Shown: positions 36,297 through 46,374 of the stretch, piece after piece | Layout: every line of letters starts with the position of its first letter | Position numbering within the stretch: the stretch's first letter is position 1 | Source: Parachlamydiales bacterium | Lineage (GTDB): Bacteria > Chlamydiota > Chlamydiia > Chlamydiales > Rhabdochlamydiaceae | Assembly (NCBI GenBank): GCA_020053915.1 | Contig: JAGVMG010000065.1 | Location: 1-64,000 of the forward strand | Direction of reading: 5' to 3' | Length of the DNA: 64,000 nt | Translations under genes and position numbers: made by a program | The notes under the pieces: model-generated | The model's input: only the letters and a program-made list of their open reading frames with translations | What the model was told of the DNA's origin: nothing | The model's database searches: none

Positions 36297-37871
36297 ATGT
36301 CTGCGTCTTCACAGACGGATTTTAGTCGCTTACGTTCCTTTCTTTGGCCGATCCACCGTCATGAGCTGAAAAAGTTCATCCCCATGTTACTTATTTTTTT
36401 CCTTGTAGGCTTCAACTATAGCTTACTACGCGCTACAAAAGACGCCCTCGTCGTCACAGCCCCCTCCTCTGGAGCTGAAGCGCTTCCCTTTTTGAAAGTC
36501 TGGGCGATTCTGCCTATGGCACTCTTGTTTACATTTATTTTTACACGCGTCTCCAATCGAGTCACACGTGAAAAAGTATTTTATATCATGATGTCGATCT
36601 TTGTCGGATTCTTCCTGCTGTTCATGTTTTTTCTTTACCCTTACCAAGACGCACTCCATCCGCATGAACTGTGCGATCGGATTCAACAAATGCTTCCTGT
36701 CGGATGTCAGGGATTAATCGCTATGTTCCGCAACTGGACATTCACGTTATTCTATGTGATGTCAGAAATGTGGAGCACGATCATCATGACGGTCCTCTCT
36801 TGGGGTTTTGCGAATGACGTGACCTCCGTGAAAGACGCGCGCAGATTTTATGGTCTTCTCGGGATTAGCATCAACTTCTCCGGAATTGCAGCAGGTCAAG
36901 TCGCTACCTCGATGTCTCAATACACTTTTAACCCCAACCTACCCTTCGGCGTAGACGGATGGGGCCAGTCTATCTTCTTTTTGAATACGATTATCGTACT
37001 CGCGAGCTTCCTATGCATGGGACTCTTTCGTTACATCCACAAGCAAGGATTCGGGTACAACTCAGCCTCTTATTACGAGCAGAACGGGACATCTGAAGTT
37101 AAAATGGGCTTACGTAAAAACTTTTCTTACCTCGCCAAGTCCAAATACCTGATCAGCATTGCTATCATCGTCGTGATGTATAATATCGCAATCAACCTGA
37201 TTGAAGTTGTCTGGAAAGACCAAGTCAAACAACTCTACCCTAATCCGGCGGACTTTAATGCCTATATGGGTAAAATTTTAACAAGCATTGGGATTATCGC
37301 TACCATAACGAGCATCTTTATTTCAGGGACTGTCATCCGCCGCTTTAGCTGGAAATCCAGCGCAATGATTTCTCCTCTGATTCTGTTAGTAACAGGGATT
37401 GCCTTCTTCTTTTTCTTCTTCTTTAAAGATTCTAGCTTTGCTGGAGCTGCTGCTGCCTTCGGAACCACCCCGCTTGTTCTCTGCTGCTTCTTTGGATCAC
37501 TGCAAAATTGCCTTGCCCGCGCCTCGAAATATACTTTATTCGATGCCACGAAAGAACTCGCCTTTATCCCTCTTTCTAAAGAGTGCAAGTTGAAAGGAAA
37601 AGCCGCCATCGATGGCGTTGGTTCTCGCTTAGGCAAATCCGGAGGCTCGATCATCCACCAGGGCTTGCTGATGCTCTTTGGAACCGTCGCGCTCAGCACC
37701 CCTTACGTTGCTGGTCTTTTACTCCTCGTGATCTGCGCATGGATGTTCGCAGTTAACGCTTTAGGTAAACGGTTCAACGCTCTTGTCGCACACAAAGAAA
37801 CTCTGGATGTTCCTGACGACGATAAGAGTCCTCTGAAACCCAATCTCTCCGAGCCTCTCACTCAACAATGA
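36297..37871 (+). CDS. NTT-family nucleotide transporter (ATP/ADP translocase family)
   Basis: Inner-membrane carrier that brings host nucleotides into the bacterium, a hallmark of chlamydiae, rickettsiae and plastids. The 524 residues form about 12 hydrophobic segments. NTT landmarks include LLRATKDALVVTAP with its conserved Lys (near 45), FVMSEMWSTIIMTVLSWGFAN-like residues around 150, and the ELAFIPLSKECKLKGKAAID region near 420 with its charged residues. By position (sohB/polA/pgsA neighbourhood) it matches CT495/Npt2, the proton-linked NTP importer, rather than CT065/Npt1. Substrate specificity (ATP/ADP exchange, NTP import or other) cannot be settled here. Confidence 0.93.
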   Translation: MSASSQTDFSRLRSFLWPIHRHELKKFIPMLLIFFLVGFNYSLLRATKDALVVTAPSSGAEALPFLKVWAILPMALLFTFIFTRVSNRVTREKVFYIMMSIFVGFFLLFMFFLYPYQDALHPHELCDRIQQMLPVGCQGLIAMFRNWTFTLFYVMSEMWSTIIMTVLSWGFANDVTSVKDARRFYGLLGISINFSGIAAGQVATSMSQYTFNPNLPFGVDGWGQSIFFLNTIIVLASFLCMGLFRYIHKQGFGYNSASYYEQNGTSEVKMGLRKNFSYLAKSKYLISIAIIVVMYNIAINLIEVVWKDQVKQLYPNPADFNAYMGKILTSIGIIATITSIFISGTVIRRFSWKSSAMISPLILLVTGIAFFFFFFFKDSSFAGAAAAFGTTPLVLCCFFGSLQNCLARASKYTLFDATKELAFIPLSKECKLKGKAAIDGVGSRLGKSGGSIIHQGLLMLFGTVALSTPYVAGLLLLVICAWMFAVNALGKRFNALVAHKETLDVPDDDKSPLKPNLSEPLTQQ

Positions 37872-37932
37872 TGATGCGCCTTAATCAAAAAATATTACAC
37901 CTCATTTTCTCATCTGTGCTATACAAAGCACT

Positions 37933-38559
37933 ATGAACGAAGCCATCCAAGAACTTATCACCCGCCATGCTCCTGTTGCCCATTGGTACGTATTTGGCGC
38001 TCTCATTCTAGCGGGATTCAATCTTCCCTTTAGCGCTGATGCTTTAATTTTGCTGAGCGCTTTTCTGGCAGCGGTGATTATTCCCGAGCATACCTGGCAC
38101 CTCTTCTTTTGCGCCCTGATCGGATGTTACATTTCAGCCATGTGCGCCTATTGGATGGGCAGGATCTTAGGCCCGACACTCCAGAGATTTTCTCTATTCT
38201 CCAAGCTCTTCCACCCTGCGCGCATACATAAGATCTACAACTTTTATGAGAAGTATGGTTTATGGACTCTCATGTTCGGGCGTTTTATTCCATTCGGCGT
38301 GCGCAACTGCATCTTCATGACCGCAGGCCTAAGTAAAATGCACTTTCTAAAATTTATTTTGCGCGACTCCATCGCTTGCACAATTTGGTGTGGAACGATC
38401 TTCTATGTATTTTACACGCTTGGACAGAACTTCCAGGTCATCTGGGAGACGCTAAAAACGTTTAATCTCGTCATTTTCGCTGCTTTCAGTGTGACGGTAA
38501 TTGGGTTTATTTGGTATAAGAGAAGAAAAAAAGACCGTTCCACCGAAGAAATTGCATGA
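37933..38559 (+). CDS. DedA-family membrane protein
   Basis: A 208-residue inner-membrane protein with about five hydrophobic segments. DedA-type features are the re-entrant LAGFNLPFSADALILLSAF near the N terminus, YWMGRILG, and FGRFIPFGVRNCIFMTAGLSKM (near 115-137) with the conserved Arg and Pro. It ends in a basic tail YKRRKKDRSTEE. The DedA family includes undecaprenyl-phosphate and phospholipid flippases; a role in recycling lipid carrier would fit the peptidoglycan genes nearby but is inference. It lies 62 bases after the NTT gene. Confidence 0.85.
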   Translation: MNEAIQELITRHAPVAHWYVFGALILAGFNLPFSADALILLSAFLAAVIIPEHTWHLFFCALIGCYISAMCAYWMGRILGPTLQRFSLFSKLFHPARIHKIYNFYEKYGLWTLMFGRFIPFGVRNCIFMTAGLSKMHFLKFILRDSIACTIWCGTIFYVFYTLGQNFQVIWETLKTFNLVIFAAFSVTVIGFIWYKRRKKDRSTEEIA

Positions 38560-38621
38560 AGTTGGAACAACGTGCATTCAGTATAAATCGCTGCTAAGAT
38601 AGAAAAGAGTTCGACATCGCA

Positions 38622-39155
38622 ATGCTGAGTTTATCAAATAGTTTATCCTTTCTAAGAGCGCCACTAGCATTTCTATTCCTAGTGGAAAACTCGACATGCC
38701 GCATTACCGCTATCCTTCTTGCCATGCTCACCGATTGTATTGATGGCTACTTAGCACGCCGTAGACGCGCCGTCACGCAATTCGGTGCCATCCTCGATCC
38801 TGCCATGGATAAATTTTTCGTTTTTTTCGCCTTGACGGTTCTTCTCGTCGAGAACAGGCTTGATACCTGGCAAGCCCTTGCCATGATTTCTCGAGACTTC
38901 TTTTTATGCGCTTTTGGCCTTTATTTATGCTTTGCGGGTCACTGGCGATCGTACACATTCAAAGCAATCCGTTGGGGAAAAGCAACCACAGCGCTCCAGT
39001 TCCTCGTCTTGATTGGTCTCACACTTGGATACCAATCTCCTTGGTATCTCTATTGCACCTTTATTCTTTTCGGCTTGCTCGCCTTCATTGAGCTAACCCT
39101 TGAGCTTTCCCAATACAAGCGCACCTCAGCATCAAGAGCTTCCAAAGAACCGTAA
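38622..39155 (+). CDS. pgsA: CDP-alcohol phosphatidyltransferase (PgsA type)
   Basis: Uses CDP-diacylglycerol from CdsA, probably with glycerol-3-phosphate, to make phosphatidylglycerol phosphate. The 177-residue membrane protein carries the full family signature DCIDGYLARRRRAVTQFGA followed by ILDPAMDKFF, with the DGxxAR, G and DxxxD residues intact (about 38-66). Four or five hydrophobic segments follow. It corresponds to CT496, next to the npt gene as in C. trachomatis, except that the dedA gene is between them. Confidence 0.9.
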   Translation: MLSLSNSLSFLRAPLAFLFLVENSTCRITAILLAMLTDCIDGYLARRRRAVTQFGAILDPAMDKFFVFFALTVLLVENRLDTWQALAMISRDFFLCAFGLYLCFAGHWRSYTFKAIRWGKATTALQFLVLIGLTLGYQSPWYLYCTFILFGLLAFIELTLELSQYKRTSASRASKEP

Positions 39156-39157
39156 AA

Positions 39158-40246
39158 TCACGAAAGCGATGACAACTCTGTCTTGATCTGAATCAGCGGA
39201 CAAGGAACCTCGCCCCCTTGCTTAAGAATCGCATCATACGCCAACATCAACACCTCTTGCTTCACAGCAAGGAACTGATCATAACGCGTGGAGAGGGTAT
39301 AGACATCGATATAAAGATCGAGAGTGTACTCATTGAATCCATTGAACACGACAAGGACAGGCAAATGATTATCGATTGCAGGATGCGCTGCAATCGAAGC
39401 GCGAATACCGTCTGCAATTGCTGCAATGTTCGAAAAATCTTCGAAACGAACACCAATCTTCTGCTCGATCCTTCGATGCGTCATACGCGAATTATTAATG
39501 ACAAGACCGCTTGAAAAGATCGCATTCGGCAAATAAACCGGGCGCTTTTCCTTATCGCGCACGCATGTCAAATACCAGCCAATCTCTTCTACATAGCCTT
39601 CTAACTTACGTTCGCTGATCACAATCTGATCCCCCACCATAAAGGGGCGCGTGATATAGAGCATCAGTCCACCAAAAAAATTGGCGATCACATCTTTAGA
39701 AGCAAACGCCACGCCGGCAGCACCAATGCCTCCAAAGGCGATGAGCGGACCGATATCCAATCCCCATAACTGCAAGATGATCATAGCGGCGATGATCATC
39801 ACAATGATCGTCAGAAATTTTCCTAATACATGGACAAAGCCGGCGTCCAATCGTTGAACCGCTCGATCTTTATTCAACAGAGTATGCTGCATCTCTTTTT
39901 TCCACCGCAATAGAACCCACGCAAGCACACACACAACGCCTGTTGCACGAAACGCACTCAGATATCCGTCGAAAAAAGAAAATTCGAATCGACGCGCTGT
40001 CACCTCTAAAACAAGAATCACACCGAGAATCCACAATAAGATATGGACAGGCAAAAATAAAATGTAATTAAGCCTTTCCCGCCAATCCAGCGCTTTGGAT
40101 AGAGAGCGCTGCCGCACATGCTTCACTACCTTTTTAAACAAGTAATTGATGCCGACAAGGACTGCTAATCCAATAAGGATCTCCAGAAACCAAAGATGGT
40201 CAGCAATGGGTATCGGCACTAAGATATTCACATGCTCTGTTTCCAT
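39158..40246 (-). CDS. MscS-family mechanosensitive channel
   Basis: A 362-residue inner-membrane protein with four hydrophobic segments (about 18-36, 60-80, 95-112, 135-160). The MscS pore helix and beta domain follow: GPLIAFGGIGAAGVAFASKDVI, then NFFGGLMLYITRPFMVGDQI, VEEIGWYLT and LPNAIFSSGLVINNSRM. The C-terminal alpha/beta domain is shorter than in E. coli MscS-like giants. It likely releases solutes on hypo-osmotic shock. It converges on pgsA with a two-base gap and is transcribed divergently from the sohB-like gene. Confidence 0.9.
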   Translation of the reverse strand: METEHVNILVPIPIADHLWFLEILIGLAVLVGINYLFKKVVKHVRQRSLSKALDWRERLNYILFLPVHILLWILGVILVLEVTARRFEFSFFDGYLSAFRATGVVCVLAWVLLRWKKEMQHTLLNKDRAVQRLDAGFVHVLGKFLTIIVMIIAAMIILQLWGLDIGPLIAFGGIGAAGVAFASKDVIANFFGGLMLYITRPFMVGDQIVISERKLEGYVEEIGWYLTCVRDKEKRPVYLPNAIFSSGLVINNSRMTHRRIEQKIGVRFEDFSNIAAIADGIRASIAAHPAIDNHLPVLVVFNGFNEYTLDLYIDVYTLSTRYDQFLAVKQEVLMLAYDAILKQGGEVPCPLIQIKTELSSLS

Positions 40247-40295
40247 AAGGATCCTTTTTTTCGACGATGATTTTGTGACCGAGTCTTGTATCTAT

Positions 40296-40369
40296 TTCAC
40301 TCCGCTAGGTTTTGTGAATTTTGAGAGGCTGCGACTTTGTCAAAAATTCACAAAACCTAACGGAGTGAA
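40296..40369. repeat. 74-bp palindrome between divergent genes
   Basis: ttcactccgctaggttttgt (from 40296) is mirrored by the sequence ending cctaacggagtgaa at 40369. The arms are 27 bp with one mismatch, the loop about 19. It lies upstream of both mscS and the S49 peptidase gene, so it is not a terminator. It resembles the larger palindromes in character though not in sequence. Confidence 0.85.
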
Positions 40370-40500
40370 GTATAGAAAAGATGTTCGGTTTTTTCGGAGG
40401 ATAGACCCTCTCTCTAAAAAATGCAAATAGTGGATCTTCAGTAGAAAAAAAAATAATTCTGTTTTATGCTGCTCTAAAGAATCATGAATAAAGAGGACCT

Positions 40501-41547
40501 ATGAATTTCAGAAAAGAATCGATCTTTGTTAATGCCGTGCGCAGTTTTCTCTCTTGTTTTGCCGCGATCCTCGGCATTCTAATTGGAGTCTGTGTCTTTT
40601 TTATCGGATTAATGTTTATTACAGGCCCTACCGTCATTCCTCCAAAGCAGTGCGACATCTTAGTTGCTGCCGATGCCAATGGAAAACGCGATCTTCTTCC
40701 TGCGACCGCTCCCGTCGTATTGAAGATCGATATTAAAGGGATCATCGGTCAAGGAGACCTCACTGTGGATAATATCCAGAACCTCTTGTGGGATTCTCGA
40801 GAAGGGATACTACAGCATGGAAGAGTGAAAGCTATTTTTCTCAATATTAATTCTCCCGGCGGAGTAGCTAGCGATGCAGATGGCATTTACCGCGCACTTA
40901 TGGCTTATAAGGAAAAATATCAAGTGCCGATCTACGCTTTTGTCGAAAACCTCTGTGCTTCCGGAGGAATGTATATCGCGTGCGCTGCCGATAAAATTTA
41001 CGCTAGCGAAACTAGCATTATTGGCTCTGTCGGTGTGATCCTTGGGCCCAACTTCAATGTCTCAGGACTCCTAGATCGCTACGGCGTTAAAGCACTTTCT
41101 ATTACGGAAGGAAAAGATAAAGACATGCTGAGCCCTTACCGACCATGGGTCCCTGGAGAAGACGCTTCCATCCGCGCGATTACAGCAGATCTATATGAAA
41201 CATTTGTTTCCATTGTGGCCGCTGCACGGCCGCAGCTCGATAAAACAAAGCTGATTAACGAATATGGCGCGCAAATCTATTCAACTAAAAAAGCACAAGA
41301 GTATGGCTACATCGATGTCGCAGATACCACTTACTATACAGCGATGACAGATCTAGTTAAGGCAGCAGGACTCAAAGATCCTAATTTTTACCAGGTTTTC
41401 CAACTGCAAATTCCCCATTCTTTTATTGCTGCGCTCACTGAAACAAAACTGTCATTGTTGCAAGGGAAGATCACCCATGAATTTCAAATCGGACCTTATA
41501 TAAATTCAGAGTTAAGCGGCAAGTTCCTCTACCTCTACCAACCTTGA
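40501..41547 (+). CDS. sohB: S49-family signal peptide peptidase (SppA/SohB)
   Basis: Membrane-anchored serine peptidase that degrades cleaved signal peptides. The 348-residue protein has an N-terminal membrane segment (about 18-42) and the S49 core: LNINSPGGVASDADGIY, then ENLCASGGMYIACAADKIYA with the nucleophile Ser, and SIIGSVGVI. The catalytic Lys lies in SITEGKDKDML (near 202). It is single-domain, like SohB or short SppA. It corresponds to CT494, directly before polA. Confidence 0.91.
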   Translation: MNFRKESIFVNAVRSFLSCFAAILGILIGVCVFFIGLMFITGPTVIPPKQCDILVAADANGKRDLLPATAPVVLKIDIKGIIGQGDLTVDNIQNLLWDSREGILQHGRVKAIFLNINSPGGVASDADGIYRALMAYKEKYQVPIYAFVENLCASGGMYIACAADKIYASETSIIGSVGVILGPNFNVSGLLDRYGVKALSITEGKDKDMLSPYRPWVPGEDASIRAITADLYETFVSIVAAARPQLDKTKLINEYGAQIYSTKKAQEYGYIDVADTTYYTAMTDLVKAAGLKDPNFYQVFQLQIPHSFIAALTETKLSLLQGKITHEFQIGPYINSELSGKFLYLYQP

Positions 41548-41608
41548 TTTAATCACCTGCTTCCTCGTCCTCATTAATGGAGGCGAGGAAGCACCTCAAA
41601 AGTCCATC

Positions 41609-44281
41609 ATGAAAACACTCTATATTATCGACGCCGTCAATGTCCTCTTTCGCTCCTACTACGCTATTGGGCCCATGACAAATAGTAAAGGAGAGTCGAC
41701 CAATGCTCTCTACGGATTTATCCGTTCTATCTACAAGCTCATCGCAGAATTTTCCCCTGATTATTTTATCGCCGTCTTCGATGGTCCCGACAATAAAAAA
41801 TCGCGCACAGAAATTTATAAAGACTACAAAGGACACCGTGCAGGCATGCCAGAAGACCTGGTTCCCCAGTTATTAAATGCGCACGTTTTCTGTGAGCTCG
41901 CTGGAATTCCCATGCTTTCTGTCACTGGGGTCGAAGCCGATGACACCATCGGAAGCATCGCCGTTTGGGCGGAGCAGGAAGGACTAGATGTCTTCATCTG
42001 TTCGAGCGATAAAGACTTGTGTCAATTGATCACCAATCACATCAAAGTCATCAATCTGCATAAAAACAATCTGCTCATCGATAAAAAAATGGTGGAAGAG
42101 CTCTTTGGCGTCCGCCCCGAACAGATGATCGACTATCTCGCCATCGTCGGCGACGCCTCTGATAATATTCCAGGTCTCGAAGGGTTTGGTCCTAAGACGG
42201 CAGTAAGCCTACTCAGCTCCTTTGGCACCTTAGACGAAATCCTTGCACATCCGGAAAAAGTCTCAGGCAAAAAACAACAAACACTCATCGACGGCAAAGA
42301 AATCGCTCTGATGAGCCGAACCCTTGCCACCATCAATAAAGATGTCGATTTCCCCAAAAGTCAAGAATTTTTCAGCCTCAGAATGCCCGCGATGGAACAG
42401 ATCGAGGCCTTCTATCAGGAAATGAAATTCCTCTCGTTGCTGCGCGAGCTTAATCCGCAACAACCCTCTCAGCCGACCGCTCAACACATCCAACATGAAA
42501 AAGTCTCTTACCAAACCGTGGAAGACGAAGATGTCCTCCTCGAACTCATCCAAGAGCTTTCAAAAGAAAAAGAGATTTGCATCGACACAGAAACCACAGA
42601 TGTGAGACCGATGTCTGCAAAACTTGTCGGCATCGGCCTAGGGCTTGAGCCGGGACAAGCGTGGTATATTCCCTTAAATAGCAAGATTCCAAAAGAGCGC
42701 ATCCTCAAACACCTCAAACCCCTTCTCGAAAATCCCGAGATCGGCTTCATCGGTCATAACATCAAATACGATGTGCACGTGTTGTGGAACGAAGGGATCT
42801 CCCTATCTCGGATCGCTTTCGATACCATCCTCGCTTCCTATTTAATTTCCCCACATGTCCAACGCCACAATCTCGATGAGCTCTCGCTTGAGAAATTTGG
42901 CAAAGTGAAAATTCCGATTGATGAACTTTTAGGAAAAGGGAAAAAACAGATCACCATGGATCAAGTCCCGATCCCACAAGTGACTGCTTACTGCTGTGAA
43001 GATGTCGATTACACTCTCCGCCTAAAACGTTTATTCGAAAAAGAACTGGACCGTTTAGAACTCAACAACCTGTTTCATCAGATTGAAATCCCCCTCATCT
43101 ACGTCCTTGCTAAAATGGAGCGCTCTGGAATCTATGTCGATCTCAAACAACTCAAAGAGATGTCTAAAGACTTAGAACACTCTCTTCATAAACTAGAAAA
43201 AGCGATTACCCATCTGGCAGGAGAAGAGTTTAATCTCAATTCTCCCAAACAACTCAGCACCATTCTCTTTGAGAAAATGGGAATTAAACCTCCGAAAAAA
43301 ACCACGACCGGTTACTCGACAGCAGCAGACGTATTAGAATCTCTGCAAGAAGAGCACCCCATCATTAAAAAGATCCTCGAATACCGCGGGTTAGAAAAAT
43401 TACGCTCCACTTATGTCGACTCCCTTCCCCTCGAGATCTCTCCACAAACGCACCGGATCCATTGCACCTTTAACCAATCTGTCGCAGCGACAGGCCGCCT
43501 ATCCTGTCAAAACCCCAATTTACAAAACATTCCCGTCCGTTCCGAAGAGGGGAAAAAAATCCGCAAGGCGTTCGAGCCCCAAAAACCTCACACCTTATTT
43601 CTTTCTGCCGACTACTCTCAAATCGAATTGCGCCTACTCGCTCATCTTTCCGAAGATCCTATCCTCATCCAAGCATTTTTAGCAGGCGAGGATATCCACG
43701 CCTATACCGCCTCTTTGGTCTTTATGATCCCCCTCGAGGAGGTCACCTCCGAGATGCGCACTTTAGCAAAAGCTGTCAACTTCGGAATCCTTTACGGACA
43801 ACAGGCTTTCGGTTTATCTCAGCAGATCGGGATTGAATACAAGAAAGCTGCAACCTTCATCGACGCCTATTTCGAGCGCTACCCGAAAGTAAAAGAATTT
43901 CTTGAATTCTGTAAGCATTCGGTCCGTGCATCGGGCAGGGCAGTCACTTTGACAGGAAGACAGAGGCCGATCCCCGAGATCCACAGCAAAAATCCCATGA
44001 TCCGCGCCCAGGCAGAAAGACTCGCCGTCAACACCCCTTTACAAGGAACTGCAGCTGATCTGATCAAAATGGCCATGATCGAAATCGATACCTTCTTGCA
44101 AGAAAAGCCCGACCTCGGGATCATGATTTTGCAAATTCACGATGAGCTCATTTTTGAAACACCTGATGATCAAGCACATAAACTTTCATCCCACGTTAAA
44201 AAAATCATGGAGGGGATCCTCTCCCTGAAGGTTCCTCTAGTCGTGGATATTTCCATTGGAAAAAATTGGGCAGAATGTTAA
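41609..44281 (+). CDS. polA: DNA polymerase I
   Basis: Gap-filling and Okazaki-fragment polymerase. The 890-residue protein has three domains. The 5' nuclease domain (1-290) carries YIIDAVNVLFRSYYA, GVEADDTIGS, SSDKDLCQL and IVGDASDNIPG. The 3'-5' exonuclease domain (about 310-500) has DTETTD, GHNIKYDVHV and YCCEDVDYT all intact, so proofreading is predicted. The polymerase domain has motif A SADYSQIELR (near 667), motif B LAKAVNFGILYGQ and motif C LQIHDELIFE (near 842). It corresponds to CT493. The coaE start overlaps its stop. Confidence 0.96.
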   Translation: MKTLYIIDAVNVLFRSYYAIGPMTNSKGESTNALYGFIRSIYKLIAEFSPDYFIAVFDGPDNKKSRTEIYKDYKGHRAGMPEDLVPQLLNAHVFCELAGIPMLSVTGVEADDTIGSIAVWAEQEGLDVFICSSDKDLCQLITNHIKVINLHKNNLLIDKKMVEELFGVRPEQMIDYLAIVGDASDNIPGLEGFGPKTAVSLLSSFGTLDEILAHPEKVSGKKQQTLIDGKEIALMSRTLATINKDVDFPKSQEFFSLRMPAMEQIEAFYQEMKFLSLLRELNPQQPSQPTAQHIQHEKVSYQTVEDEDVLLELIQELSKEKEICIDTETTDVRPMSAKLVGIGLGLEPGQAWYIPLNSKIPKERILKHLKPLLENPEIGFIGHNIKYDVHVLWNEGISLSRIAFDTILASYLISPHVQRHNLDELSLEKFGKVKIPIDELLGKGKKQITMDQVPIPQVTAYCCEDVDYTLRLKRLFEKELDRLELNNLFHQIEIPLIYVLAKMERSGIYVDLKQLKEMSKDLEHSLHKLEKAITHLAGEEFNLNSPKQLSTILFEKMGIKPPKKTTTGYSTAADVLESLQEEHPIIKKILEYRGLEKLRSTYVDSLPLEISPQTHRIHCTFNQSVAATGRLSCQNPNLQNIPVRSEEGKKIRKAFEPQKPHTLFLSADYSQIELRLLAHLSEDPILIQAFLAGEDIHAYTASLVFMIPLEEVTSEMRTLAKAVNFGILYGQQAFGLSQQIGIEYKKAATFIDAYFERYPKVKEFLEFCKHSVRASGRAVTLTGRQRPIPEIHSKNPMIRAQAERLAVNTPLQGTAADLIKMAMIEIDTFLQEKPDLGIMILQIHDELIFETPDDQAHKLSSHVKKIMEGILSLKVPLVVDISIGKNWAEC

Positions 44282-44880
44282 ATTTAAAGAAAATTGCTGT
44301 AACAGGCGGACTCGCATCAGGCAAAAGTACCGTTTGCCGGATGTTAGAAGAGCTGGGCGCTTATGTAGTGAGCGCAGATCTCATCGTCCATCAATTGTTA
44401 TCTCCAGACAGCACTGTCGGAAAGCAGATCACCCAACAGTTTGGATCAGATCTTGTCTCTGATGGACGAATCGACCGAAAAAAACTCGCGGACATCGTTT
44501 TTTCTAACCCTGATCAATTAAGAGCTCTTGAGAAAATCCTCCATCCTGCGGTGTTTGAGGAGATCGAAAAAAAATACAGGGAAGTAAAAGACCAGAATCA
44601 GTACGCTCTTTTTGTCGCCGAGATTCCGCTGTTGTATGAAGCAAACGCTGAACACAATTATGACGCCGTTCTCACCGTTATTGCCCCCTTACAACAATGT
44701 CAACAACGGTTTATAGAACAAGGCAACCACACAGAACAAGAGTTTAAGCTTCGCATGGGAAGGCAAATCAGTCCCTTAGAAAAAGCCAAAAAAGCACATT
44801 ACATTATCGAGAACAACAGCACGATCAGTGAACTTAAAAATCAAGTCATCAAAACCTATTCATTATTAACTTCAACCTAA
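44275..44880 (+). CDS. coaE: Dephospho-CoA kinase
   Basis: Last step of coenzyme A synthesis. From ATG 44275, which overlaps the polA stop codon, the protein has 201 residues. It has the P-loop AVTGGLASGKSTVC (about 8-20), ADLIVHQLL, LEKILHPAVF, EIPLLYEAN and R(M)GRQISPLEKA, the CoaE landmarks. A TTG nine bases earlier is less likely. It corresponds to CT492 and is translationally coupled to polA. Confidence 0.95.
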   Translation: MLNLKKIAVTGGLASGKSTVCRMLEELGAYVVSADLIVHQLLSPDSTVGKQITQQFGSDLVSDGRIDRKKLADIVFSNPDQLRALEKILHPAVFEEIEKKYREVKDQNQYALFVAEIPLLYEANAEHNYDAVLTVIAPLQQCQQRFIEQGNHTEQEFKLRMGRQISPLEKAKKAHYIIENNSTISELKNQVIKTYSLLTST

Positions 44881-44965
44881 ACAGTTCAGAGCTCTATTTA
44901 AAGGAGCAGGCCTAAATTTAAGCGCCTCAAACGCTAAACTGTCAACTTAAGGAGTTTCATTTTCA

Positions 44966-46318
44966 ATGAAGCCAGAAGATCAAATGCACGGCAACAGCGA
45001 GACGGAACACGAACGCACTCCTCCGCCACCTGCTGAAGGACATAGACCGCCTTCCCAAGAAGTCATCACCAAAATCGCTGATCTCCAACGGATGAACATC
45101 GATCAACTTGCTAACTTCGCCCGTAATTTAGGTTGTAAAAATCTCGCCGCCCTGACCAAATCCCAAATCGTTTTCGAGATCGTCAAAATCCTCTCAGAAA
45201 GACCAGACCAAATACTCGTCGGCGAAGGGGTCCTCGAAGTTCTACCCGATGGATTTGGATTCTTAAGATCTCCTAACTACAACTACCTTCCTTCTGCAGA
45301 AGATATTTACGTTTCTCCTGCACAGATCAGAAGATTCGATCTGAAAAAAGGGGACACCGTTTACGGCACTCTCCGCTCTCCAAAAGACAAAGAAAAATAC
45401 TTTGCGCTACTCAAAGTCGATAAAATTAATAATAAACCCCCAGAGCGCGCTAAAGAACGGGTTCTCTTTGAAAACCTCACCCCGCTTTATCCCGACAAAC
45501 GCCTTGTCATGGAGACAACAAAAGAGCGGATGACGACCCGCGTCCTCGACCTGATCGCTCCGATCGGTAAAGGACAACGCTCGTTGATCGTTGCGCCTCC
45601 TCGCTCTGGAAAAACGATTCTTCTGCAAAACATCGCCAATGCGATCGCGATAAACCACCCTGAAGTGACCCTCATTGTTCTGTTAATCGATGAGCGTCCT
45701 GAAGAAGTCACCGACATGATCCGTAGCGTCAACGGGGAAGTGGTTTCCTCGACCTTTGACGAGCCCCCAGAGCGCCACGTCCAAGTTGCGGACATGGCTC
45801 TTGAAAAGGCAAGACGCCTCGTTGAATACGGCCAAGATGTGGTCATCCTTCTCGATAACCTGACACGTCTCGCAAGGGCGTACAACACCGTCCAACCCCA
45901 TTCAGGCAAAATCCTGTCCGGGGGTGTCGATGCCAATGCTCTGCACAAACCCAAACGCTTCTTCGGTGCAGCCCGCAACATCGAAGAGGGTGGCTCGCTG
46001 ACAATCATCGCAACCGCTTTGATCGATACCGGTTCGCGTATGGACGAGGTCATTTTCGAGGAGTTCAAGGGAACGGGCAACATGGAGCTCGTGCTCGACA
46101 GACGTCTCGCCGACCGCAGGGTGTTCCCCGCGATCGACCTGATCAAGAGCGGCACACGAAAAGAAGAGCTCTTGTACCATCCCGACGAGCTTGAGAAGAT
46201 CTATATGATGCGACAAGCATTAGCCGATCTTTCTCCTCTCGACGCGATGAATCTTTTGCTCGGACGTTTGAAAAAAACCAACAGCAACGTCGAATTCTTG
46301 TTAGCGATGAAAGACTAA
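44966..46318 (+). CDS. rho: Transcription termination factor Rho
   Basis: Hexameric RNA helicase for factor-dependent termination. The 450-residue protein has an N-terminal acidic/proline-rich leader ([11 protein letters not shown]), the Rho N helical domain, and RNA-binding [15 protein letters not shown] (RNP1 region). Walker A is [14 protein letters not shown] (near 213). [15 protein letters not shown], the Q-loop region and the R-loop-type [13 protein letters not shown] follow. Length is slightly above E. coli (419) because of the leader. It corresponds to CT491, downstream of coaE-polA. Confidence 0.96.
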   Translation: MKPEDQMHGNSETEHERTPPPPAEGHRPPSQEVITKIADLQRMNIDQLANFARNLGCKNLAALTKSQIVFEIVKILSERPDQILVGEGVLEVLPDGFGFLRSPNYNYLPSAEDIYVSPAQIRRFDLKKGDTVYGTLRSPKDKEKYFALLKVDKINNKPPERAKERVLFENLTPLYPDKRLVMETTKERMTTRVLDLIAPIGKGQRSLIVAPPRSGKTILLQNIANAIAINHPEVTLIVLLIDERPEEVTDMIRSVNGEVVSSTFDEPPERHVQVADMALEKARRLVEYGQDVVILLDNLTRLARAYNTVQPHSGKILSGGVDANALHKPKRFFGAARNIEEGGSLTIIATALIDTGSRMDEVIFEEFKGTGNMELVLDRRLADRRVFPAIDLIKSGTRKEELLYHPDELEKIYMMRQALADLSPLDAMNLLLGRLKKTNSNVEFLLAMKD

Positions 46319-46328
46319 GCAAACGCAC

Positions 46329-46365
46329 AAACAGCAGTGCATTTCGATGCGCTGCTGTTTCTATT
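46329..46365 (+). terminator. Terminator after rho
   Basis: AAACAGCAGTGCAT and ATGCGCTGCTGTTT pair around a TTCG tetraloop (46343-46346), with one G-T pair, 11 bases after the rho stop. Only a short T-rich stretch (TTTCTATT) follows. Confidence 0.75.
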
Positions 46366-46374
46366 AAAGTACGC

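Noticed and set aside
37262-37699. Minus-strand frame of 145 codons
   Set aside because: Antisense to the NTT transporter; Lys-rich run comes from reverse-reading Phe codons.
45487-46155. Minus-strand frame of 222 codons
   Set aside because: Antisense to rho, Ser/Arg-rich composition typical of a mirror frame.
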